Shown here: positions 39,565 to 48,867 of the stretch, piece by piece
Position numbering within the stretch: the first letter of the stretch is position 1
How the letters are laid out: each line of letters opens with the position of its first letter
Source of the DNA: Isochrysis galbana
Lineage: Eukaryota; Haptophyta; Isochrysidales; Isochrysidaceae
NCBI GenBank assembly: GCA_018136815.1
Contig: CM030940.1
Location: forward strand, 3,660,833 to 3,724,832
DNA length: 64,000 nucleotides
Direction: 5' to 3'
Notes under the pieces: model-generated
Told to the model about the DNA's origin: nothing
What the model saw: only the letters and a program-made list of their open reading frames with translations
Database searches by the model: none
Position numbers and translations under genes: made by a program

Positions 39565-40323
39565 GTCTGTAGTTTTCGTGGTATATGGTATGTAATATCG
39601 GTATAACGTATACATATTACTACGTTCCAAAACTGAGATGTGAGAGAGCCTTTGGGAAGCGAGGGCGGCGCCTAGAGAAGAGGAGGCACTAGAGGAAGGC
39701 CGGGGTGTGGGGAGGGTACATGCTGGCTTAACAAGGTGCTTTCGTTGAGGATGTTAACGAAAATCTAAAGCGCCCCACAACGTGTCAAAAACGGGCACTC
39801 TATTTACTGTCAGAAGCAACGTCACGACGATGCGGCAAGGCGCAAGGCGTGATGGTTTCCACCGGGAGGACTGTTGGTGGTTGAGCTCCTCTTCTTGCGC
39901 CCCTTGCCTTGCCACTCATACTCGCCCCCAGTGCGAGCGCCGCGCTGCGGCGGCTCCACCACCTTCAGCCGCGCCATGCGGCCGCGAATGCCACGGGCCA
40001 AGAGCTTTCGCGCCAATCGTTCGCGTCAGCCGATTTGCAAACCCAGTCCACATTGAAAAAATGCCTATTTCAATCGTGTTTCGAGTGCTGAGCCCCCCCC
40101 TCCTCACCCCATTAAGCCAGCATGTACCGGCAACCCCCCCATTGAAGTTGCGGTTTATTTATTTCAAGTTTTGGGGAGCTGTGAAAAGAAAACTGAAAAT
40201 TTTTTCAGTTTTGGAACGGAGGTAGTATAATTGCTTGTATCATCGTAGTAGTATCATATGATATCGGGTCTATGATATCAGTCTCGGTGCCTCAATCAGT
40301 GTCATATGACGGTATGACGGAGC

Positions 40324-40782
40324 TAACCCCTGACAGAAAGATGCCATCTATAGTTGCAAGCTTTGCTGATGCAACGCATCTCAATCTAGATGGCAAGCTT
40401 TGCTGATGTGGCCATCCATCTATGACCAAGCTTTTCGAGCGCCCAGCGCCCGAGCGCTGCTATAGGCGCGCGGCACGCGCAGCACATACGGACGGCGGTA
40501 TAGCTCGCCGGCCGACTGTTGCTATCTCTAGCGAGAGGAGGCCCTCGAGGCGGGCGCCCATCGCAACGGTGAACGGGCGGGCAGGAGGCGGGAGGGGGGG
40601 GAGGGGGAGGGATAGTGACCCAGAGCACTATTTTGGGAACAAGCTTTCTATCGAGCTTTGGTGGACTCCAAAATCGACCATCTATCTATGGACCAAGCTT
40701 TTGAGCAAGCTTTGCTGTAAATATCACCCATCTTTGAAAACCAGCTATCCCTGATTCTCAACCATCTTTCTGTCAGGGGTTA
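40324..40782. mobile_element. Intact hAT-type MITE, 459 bp
   Basis: Terminal inverted repeats TAACCCCTGACAGAAAGATG (40324-40343) and its exact complement (40763-40782) match 20/20. They are flanked by perfect 8-base target duplications GACGGAGC (40316-40323 and 40783-40790). The interior has repeated CAAGCTTTGCTGATG and AAGCTT motifs and no ORF. Eight-base duplications are typical of hAT elements. Confidence 0.92.
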
Positions 40783-40836
40783 GACGGAGCATCTGCATCT
40801 GGGCTCAGGTAAGGTATCTAGGGTGTCTAGCAATAA

Positions 40837-41436
40837 ATGGCAATTAAGTACGACGTCGATGGAACAGTATCCGACATCGAGGATATGAACCACCTCCGCA
40901 ACATGATCGACGTGAAAAAGCTGCCTCAGTGGCAGCAATGCGTCAACAAGGTGAAGGCCGGGTTCGAGTATTTGGAGCAACGATTGACAGATCAGTGCGC
41001 GGTCCCATACCATTGCAAGAAGCAACACGAGGCCTTGGGCTTACTTAGGGCTTTTGACCCATCTTTCGCTTGCACGCGCGTTGACGCGGCCTTCGTGAGA
41101 AAGCTCGAGCTACTCCCACTATTCCCTGGACTCGCCGATCCACTCATTCGAGAGTTGCCGGTGTACATCACAGCCGCAAGAGGCTTCTCCATCGGCGATC
41201 GTAGCGACGTTCAATCTTTTACATCCTCCATCATGAGCTGGTGGAGGGCAAACCACTCTAGGCTTCCAGCTTGGTCTCGAGCCGCCCGCATTGCCTTTGC
41301 TTTGTCACCCAATTCCGCGGCGTGTGAGCGAGTGTTTTCGTTATTGAAGTGCATGTTTGGAGATGCGCAAATGAATTCGTTGTCCGACCAGCTCCAGTGT
41401 GCATTGATGCTCCGGTACAACCAACGTGACACGTGA
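40837..41436 (+). CDS. hAT-family transposase, C-terminal part
   Basis: 199-residue open frame. The C-terminus WWRANHSRLPAWSRAARIAF, then ALSPNSAACERVFSLLK and NSLSDQLQCALMLRYNQR is a hAT dimerisation domain (Wx..P.L...A...L..P.S.A.ERVFS). The N-terminal RNase-H-like catalytic region is missing, so it is a terminal exon or a truncated copy. It begins 47 bases after the target duplication of the MITE. The open frame suggests recent activity or domestication; neither is shown. Confidence 0.75.
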   Translation: MAIKYDVDGTVSDIEDMNHLRNMIDVKKLPQWQQCVNKVKAGFEYLEQRLTDQCAVPYHCKKQHEALGLLRAFDPSFACTRVDAAFVRKLELLPLFPGLADPLIRELPVYITAARGFSIGDRSDVQSFTSSIMSWWRANHSRLPAWSRAARIAFALSPNSAACERVFSLLKCMFGDAQMNSLSDQLQCALMLRYNQRDT

Positions 41437-42359
<923 letters not shown>

Positions 42360-42906
42360 ATGTCGTCGACCAGCGGCCCTCCTGCGGAGGAAGAGGAGCT
42401 GAGCCATGAGGACGCTGAGGCGCGTCTTCAGGCGATGCGTATGGCCGTGCAGGAGCAGATGCGCCAGATCAACATCCTCGAGATGGACGCCGCCGAGCAC
42501 CGGCTCGTGCTCGAGGCGCTCGAGCCGCTCGACGCCGGCCGCAAATGCTTCCGCATGGTGGGCTCGGTGATAGTGGAGCGGACGGTGGGAGACGTGAAGC
42601 CCGCACTGCAGAAGAATCTCGAGCAGGTGTGCGCCGCCCACCCATCCTGCCGATCAGAACGTCATGTGGCGGCTCGGCGTGGTGAGTGCACATGCAATCC
42701 GGCAAGCAGCGGTATCACTCGCCGATGACTCTGCTTCCCCCCACGAGCAGATGAAAGAAGTGAATAAAAAGCTGACCGAAGCGACGAAGTCACAGCAACT
42801 CGCCGCAGACGCTTTTGCCGCCAAATACAGATTATCCAACAAGCCAGGTGCCCAAATGCAGCAACAAGAGGAGAGTGAAGAGGCCTCAGGAGGAGTGCTG
42901 ATATAG
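42360..42906 (+). CDS. PFDN2: Prefoldin subunit 2
   Basis: Predicted 140-residue beta-type prefoldin from exons 42360-42626 and 42751-42906 (124-base intron, GTGTGC donor). Prefoldin delivers nascent actin and tubulin to the CCT chaperonin. The two coiled coils flank a beta hairpin: AMRMAVQEQMRQINILEMDA, then RKCFRMVGSVIVERTVGDV and PALQKNLEQ, then after the splice MKEVNKKLTEATKSQQLAAD and FAAKY. The length is normal for the family. The acidic N-terminus (PAEEEELSHEDAE) is an extension. The start is the first ATG after the GA-rich leader. Confidence 0.92.
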
Positions 42907-43784
42907 ATTGGCACTCGCCAGGGGGGAGAAGCACTTGTGCTCGTACGTGGAAGGCGCCCATGCATCAACGCGTCGGCGTCCTGTCGAATCGCTTGTCGTT
43001 GATTTCGCATCGTCACAGCTTCTAGGTGCCCGACACGTGTTGCACTCACCATTTGGCATGCATATGGTGAAGGGCGTCTTTCTCACACGTTTTTGGCACT
43101 ATTTCGATTCATTTCGCACGCCTGACTGTGCCTTTGACAGTTCCCAACAAGGGGCAGTGTGTTGGTGACGGCTGCGGCTTCTCGAACCTGCATTACACTC
43201 CTACTATGTGTGCATACATCCTAGTCGTGCTTGTGGTGTGCTGCTTCAATTTTGTTCTTGTCGGGGTGGAAGCGAACTCCAAACGGACGGCATGACTCTC
43301 ACTCTGTATTCCGTGTTTGAGCTAGAGGTGGAGGCCGTGAAATCGGGCTCTCGGGATCGCGCCCGTGAGAGCGAATGGAATCATGGCGATGAAGGAATTT
43401 CAGAGTCAGAGCGCAAGGCTGATCTCCAATCTCAACTTGCGCGCTAGGTTAGGCCCACGGGCCTCGCGTTCGTTCAGTGCCCATTTGAGTAGTGAGTGGG
43501 CGCAGGGTGTCGTTTGCGTTCATTCGGTAGTCGTTTGCGTTCATTCGGTTGCCGTTTGAGAGGATGGGGGGACGTCGAGTGGCGGGTTTCCGGTTACCTA
43601 TTGGGTGTGCTTGTTTGTACTTGTATCGCCTTCGCTTGAGACGCTTGTCCCTTGTTGCTTGTTGTCGCTCGTTTGGCACAGCACAAGCACAAGCACAAGC
43701 AAAACATCTCAAATAAGTTGCCATAACTTGGTCACATTGGGAGGTGCCTTGTGCCCTCCCCCTCAGGCTCCAACTCCCCTCCTA
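42907..43784. other. 3' flank of prefoldin 2
   Basis: About 880 bases without a supportable gene. A short direct repeat GTCGTTTGCGTTCATTCGGT occurs near 43509-43550. Confidence 0.45.
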
Positions 43785-43945
43785 TAGTCAGACGCATAGT
43801 CAAGCTCCCATGGTATGACTAGTAGTCAATAGTCAGAAGGCTATCTATGACTAGTAGTCAATAGTCAGAGGCTATGGCATGACTTGACTATGCTAGTCAG
43901 GGGGCCGACTTGACTACGACTAGAGCAGCGCGACTATAGTCACTG
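43785..43945. repeat. Dense TGACTA/TAGTCA motif cluster
   Basis: About sixteen AGTC or GACT cores in 160 bases, including a 32-base tandem duplication (43814-43845 and 43846-43877) with GACTAGTAGTCAATAGTCAG. The rest, to 44434, holds no gene. Confidence 0.75.
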
Positions 43946-44434
43946 CCACTGCGCAAGCGCGCGAGCAAAGCAGGGCAGAGCGCAGAGCGCAGAGCGCGCT
44001 GCGCGCCGCCTGTCAAACAATGCCTACGCATTGCGGGTTGCGGGTTGCGGAGCCAGATATACTAAACTGCGCAATGATCGAGCGGCTCGAGGTCAAAAAT
44101 GCGTGCACGACAATACTCAATGCTGTATAATACTATACTAGCACAATGTTATTGGATCCATCGTCCGAGACAATGCTACCATCAGTCACTCTCGCTCTCG
44201 CTCTCCATCCACACCCCACACCCACACCGCTCAGGCACCAAATAGTCCCATCCCCATCATCATCATCTTCAATTATCTCAGACACACACCTTCTCAATGG
44301 GGGCATCCTCCTGAACAGCGGCTAGCCCTAGAGTGCTCTACTCCCACGCCCCAAGGAGTGACGGATCCGAGGTTACCACTGCCTCGGATGGGAACAGAAG
44401 GGACGGAAGGGAAGCGGCGAGAAGGTGTCGTTCC

Positions 44435-44786
44435 GTCAATTGTGGGACATCAGTCGAATTGAGCGATCAAATGTCCACAGTTATTTAAAATTAAATAAGG
44501 GCTGCTAGCAGTGCGTGGGGATAACAACTTTTTTCTCTGCTTTTCCCGCGGTGCATGTTCCCCCGCGGGGACGCCGTGCGTGCGCATGTAAACGCTTTTC
44601 CTCTGAGGCCGACAACTACACAAACATGCAGTTTTATGAATGGTATCCACTGAGCACCAATCACATTGTGCACGCCGTGCGCATTGGGCACGGCGCGGTG
44701 TCCCCCCCCCCCCCCCGCGGAGACGCCGTGCGTGCGCATGCCGACTTTTTCCCTCTGCGTGCCGCCTAAGGCGCACAATCCCGTAA
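44435..44786. repeat. Dispersed block and direct repeat before the LINE ORF
   Basis: 44435-44486 is the inverse of 31004-31053. CGCGGGGACGCCGTGCGTGC (44563-44590 region) and CGCGGAGACGCCGTGCGTGC (44716-44740 region) are direct repeats about 150 bases apart. Confidence 0.65.
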
Positions 44787-45545
44787 ATGTACCAAATCCA
44801 AATCACCGTGTCCGACATAACGAGAGAATACCTCAAGAGCGGCCCCAGCGCCCAACCCCAACCAGCCCGAGAAGCGTGGGCTCGGAAGCTAGCACTGACC
44901 CCAGACGAGTGGATGCACGTGGCAAAACTCTACACACACCCCATGTTAAAACACACGGATAAGCACCCCCACTTCAAGCACATCACCCACAGAAGGCTAG
45001 GCACACGAAACCGGTTCGCCACGGCGACCACCACGAGATGCAGACTCTGCGGCAAACACCGCAAAAATTCGACACACCTGGCCAGATGCCCCTCCACACA
45101 ACAAATTTTCCTGACCGTAGAAGCTGTGACAGGCTACACGCCTGATAGAAACAGAACGACGGTCCAGAGACTCAAAGATAGACTGTTCGTATACCCGAAC
45201 ACCTCGACACCCGACAGCCTCAAAGCTCTCTACCTCAGCATAGCATGGAGATACATAATAGGTGACTTCTACAAAGCAGAATTTGACAACTATACCTTCC
45301 ACCACGTGCCGGTCATCGAAAAGACCCTGAGTAGATTCACAGTACTCGCCAGAGGCCTCGTACCCCCGGAGAGACCCTCGGCCGCACGCACTAGAGTAGC
45401 CTCCCAGGGAAGAAAACCCAAGCTCAAGACCCCGCGAGAGCTATGCGCCCCCGTCTTTACGATGAACGACAAAGGCACGCTAACGCTGGGCATGAACCTG
45501 TCCGCGGTAGCGCAAGCGCTCCGCATAACGGATAGACTCGCCTAA
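44787..45545 (+). CDS. Non-LTR retrotransposon ORF2 C-terminal part
   Basis: 252-residue open frame without a known enzyme core. It has a Cys/His cluster CRLCGKHRKNSTHLARCP of the form seen after the reverse transcriptase in LINE ORF2 proteins. A second diverged copy of EWMHVAKLYTHPMLKHTDKH lies at 31884-32078. Reverse transcriptase and endonuclease regions are absent, consistent with 5' truncation. The class is inferred from the zinc motif, the repeated copies and the retroposon-like 3' end. Confidence 0.55.
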   Translation: MYQIQITVSDITREYLKSGPSAQPQPAREAWARKLALTPDEWMHVAKLYTHPMLKHTDKHPHFKHITHRRLGTRNRFATATTTRCRLCGKHRKNSTHLARCPSTQQIFLTVEAVTGYTPDRNRTTVQRLKDRLFVYPNTSTPDSLKALYLSIAWRYIIGDFYKAEFDNYTFHHVPVIEKTLSRFTVLARGLVPPERPSAARTRVASQGRKPKLKTPRELCAPVFTMNDKGTLTLGMNLSAVAQALRITDRLA

Positions 45546-45890
45546 CCGCGCACAACACAAAGTCGCGTCCCACGTCTCACCCGCCTACCTGCCCCCAGCC
45601 CTCAGACCTCCCCGCGATCTAACCGCCCACCTCACGGACACAACAAGGAAACATAGAAACCGATAGCCCGATGGCGCAGGAGGAAGGAGTGGACAACCTA
45701 TCGGGGATCGGAACACACCGCCTGCTACAGGAAACCCCAAACACCCAGCCCCTAGGTAGTGCACGAGGGACGAGCCGCAAGGCAAGTGGAGGGGAGTTGA
45801 GAGTAGCGGGCGTGGCAGCATAATAAGGGTGCGTAGTCGTAGTCGCGCGCGCGGCGAGAATATTAAGAAGTTTTTTTTGCTGTTTTATTT
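45546..45890 (+). repeat. LINE 3' untranslated region and tail
   Basis: Contains GCTACAGGAAACCCCAAACA (also at 22999), GTAGTGCACGAGGGACGAGC, and the end GAGAATATTAAGAAG followed by a T-run, shared with repeat B ends and 60606-60620. 45891-46210 holds no gene. Confidence 0.65.
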
Positions 45891-46210
45891 CTAAGTTTGG
45901 CTGTGTTTCACATGTAGGCTTCGTTCACACTAAGGAGTAAGGAGTCCTTCTTTGTTCGGACTTCGTTCTCCCTCCCTCCCTTCCCTAGTGTGCTGTGCGT
46001 AGGCCGTGTAGCGATAAAAATATCTCTACAAGGCATTTCACCCACTCGAACACGAGGACACGAGGCTACCTTACTCCCTAAGTATGAATAGGAATAGGCT
46101 TTTCACCTCTTTTAGAATACTCTATAATACTCTACGAGTACAGGTCAAAGAAAAGAATGTGAAACGTTTTTTCTTGCCCATCTCTGCCCGTTCGTTCGAC
46201 AGTGACCAGC

Positions 46211-47165
46211 ATGACTTTCTTGCCGGAAGTCCCATCTTCGCAGCCGTCGCCGCGGCGCGGGCAGGCGGCGCTGGCCTCGCCACGCTGTGGAATGCAGTAT
46301 CAAGCTTTACCTAGAGCCTCCAAAGTGCCGCGCATGCAGTACAGCGTCACCGCTAGCTTCAAGGCCAACGCTCAACAGGAAAAGCTGAACATTTCACCAT
46401 GCACCTCGCCTCGCAACCACGGAGTGTTGCCACGGAGCGCGCGATTGCCGAGGGCCGAGCGCCGGGCCTACGAGAAGAAGCTTCAGCGTCTGGACATGAG
46501 CGAATGGCTCAAGACGTAAGTCACCTTGCTCGATTGGGTTGGGACTTGCAACTGTGCTGCTTGGGCGCAGGGATGTGGATGGCCTCATTGACGTTTGCTC
46601 CTCCCTGCTGCTCAGGAGAAATGGATGCCCCCTCCCAGCCACACTTACCCAGCGACAACATGCCACACTAGTCGAGGTTTTCGCTACTCTGGACGAGGAT
46701 AGAACAGCGAAGTTGCGAGGGCAAAAAATCATGATTGCTTTGTCCGTACTCGGCTTCACGCCCGAAGCAATCGATGTCGCACTCATGGCACACGGCCACA
46801 CCCGGGAGAGCGACCTCACTTTCGATGAATTTACCACCGTAGTGACATCTGCCATCAGTTCCTCGCACGATGGCAACCCCAGCAGTAGTACGGCGGATGA
46901 CTCCTTCCCCCTGCCATTGCTCGCGAAGACACATGCCATCTCACAATTAATTGACAGCTACGACACCAGGCACCTCGACATCAAGCTGCAGAAGAGCGGA
47001 TTGCTACTTCCTAGCCTAGATGTTGGTGTGTCAGGACGGCTTTCTCTTGGCGGAGCATCAGGCGGCCGCAATCAGGACAGTCTGCGGAGAGGAAGTTTGT
47101 CCGCACGACGTTTGCTACCTATTGTCCAGTCGTCAACATCCAAAATTCCATTGAGTGCGCGTTAA
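46211..47165 (+). CDS. EF-hand-like protein
   Basis: Predicted 299-residue protein from exons 46211-46515 and 46571-47165. The 55-base intron has the textbook donor GTAAGT. The region around residues 135-200 resembles a degenerate EF-hand pair: TLVEVFATLDEDRTAKLRGQ, then ALSVLGFTPEAIDVALMAHG, then TRESDLTFDEFTTVV. Both calcium loops lack key ligands (lysine at position 12 of the first; glycine at position 1 of the second), so calcium binding is doubtful. The C-terminal tail is Ser/Arg-rich (GRLSLGGASGGRNQDSLRRG). The N-terminus is not recognised. The start is the ATG at 46211. Confidence 0.65.
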
Positions 47166-47420
47166 GAGCCTGGCTTCCGGAGGGAGAGTTTGCTTATCTG
47201 GCGGCGGTCTGTTTTGGATCTCGCCGCCCACGCAATGGGCATGGCGAGCTCCGCGCGGCTATTGCAGGTGCCTCTCGGCCAGCGACGGAAGATGCGTACG
47301 ATGACGGCGCTTTATCTATCCATATTATATTGATAAAAATAGTACTACTAGCATGAAGATTCGTGGCTAACGCCTATATGGGGCACGGAACTTGCTGCCT
47401 CACGATCTCCAATGCCCTTC

Positions 47421-47517
<97 letters not shown>

Positions 47518-47759
47518 CCCCCCCCCCCACCCTCCCTCCCTCTCCTTTCCTTCCCCTAACCCCCTAGGCCCAGGCCAATACTTGTACAACTTGTTCTGCA
47601 AGTTTGGGTGGCTGGCCCGACTTGCCAGAAGTTTGGGCCCTCTCTACCTCTACAAGTGGCTGCAAGATGTCGCATTCATCCTAGATGATGCGATTTCCAG
47701 GCTCTTGATTCCAGGTCCTTCGCCGTGCGGCCACACGGTGAAGCTCAGGCATACCTAGG
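47166..47759. repeat. Intergenic with (CT)n microsatellite
   Basis: A CT run of about 93 bases at 47422-47515 followed by a C-run. TGTCGCATTCATCCTAGATG (47667-47688 region) is repeated at 57466-57488, on the far side of the retrotransposon and in direct orientation. Confidence 0.75.
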
Positions 47760-48867
47760 TTGGTAGGGTTCGTCCCTAGCGATCTAGAATTCGAGTTCTC
47801 GTTTCGTTCCTTCTAGCCTGTTTGTCAGGTCTAGATTCCAGGTTTCCTCCTTTCGGGTAATCTTGACCCAAAGGAGCCAGGTCGCCTGTCACTCGCTGCG
47901 CGCTTGTCTCAGGCTCTCGAGTTACCTTGTGAAGGCTTGTTTAGCTTCTTGCAAGGCTTGTTGTTTCTTGTTGAGTTCCGGTTCTTGCTTGGGACTTGCT
48001 CACTTTCACTTTCGTTGTCGTTGTCGTCCAGGCCTGTTCTTCGTAGGTTCCGCTTGGCTTGGTTAGGGTTTCGTTGCCTTCCCGCGTTTGGTGTTCGTCT
48101 TGGCGTTCGGAAATTTCCTCTCACATTCCCTAGGTCCGCTACCCTTGGCTTGTAGGTCCTTGCTTCTTTCTTCTCGGTCAAGGTTTTGGCGAGCGAGTCG
48201 GTTGCTCTAGCCGCTCGAGATTTGAGGTTTAATTTGCCATCTCCCCTTGGAGATCGGTGTAGGTTCGCTTCCTAGGTGAGGGAATCTTTCCCCTTGATGC
48301 AAGTTACATGCAAGCCTTGGCCCCTTTGGTGTTCCTTCCCCTTGGTTGCTACTCAGGGTTGTTCGTTAGAAGCGTCTAGAAGGTTCACGCTCAACGGCAA
48401 GATTTCCTCTGTCGTGAAGACATCTCGTTGCGATCTGTATCCAAAGTGATCGCCGTGGTCGCGCGACAGGACGCTCCCCTTCGGACTCTCCGCTACGTGG
48501 GAAGTTACAACGGAGACACGCTCCGGCCGTCGCTGCGGAGTCTCTCTCTCTCACTCGCTCTCTCTCTCCGTCTCTCGCGACGTGTTTGAGTTATCGGTGA
48601 TTTGGGGTCGCGGTTGCTTGATAATTTGCTTGGTTTGGGTGAATGATTCCGGTGTGTTCGTGAGTCGGTGTATCCTGTTGTTCTCAGCTTCGTTGTCCGT
48701 CGTTGTTCGCTGCGTCGCTGCACTCAAGCAGCTTAGGCTCCCTCCCTGAGGGAAGAGTTCTTTGTAGGTCTAACAATCTCTTACAACCCATCACACTAGG
48801 GCCGCTAGGAGCGCCTCGCCGCCCCACAGCCCTTCGTTCGCCGTTCGTTCCCCGTCCAGACACCCAA
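47760..48867 (+). other. Presumed 5' leader or LTR region of the gypsy element
   Basis: T/G-rich, gene-free DNA directly upstream of gag. I cannot define LTR borders, because no matching copy is visible downstream in this window. The gag frame stays open upstream of its first ATG to a TTG at 48703. Confidence 0.35.

Noticed and set aside
43785-43945. CRISPR-like array
   Set aside because: Only two tandem units, no regular spacers, and the context is eukaryotic.
48703-48867. Gag start at the TTG at 48703
   Set aside because: TTG is not a usual eukaryotic start. The first ATG is 48868. The upstream open frame may be a chance extension.
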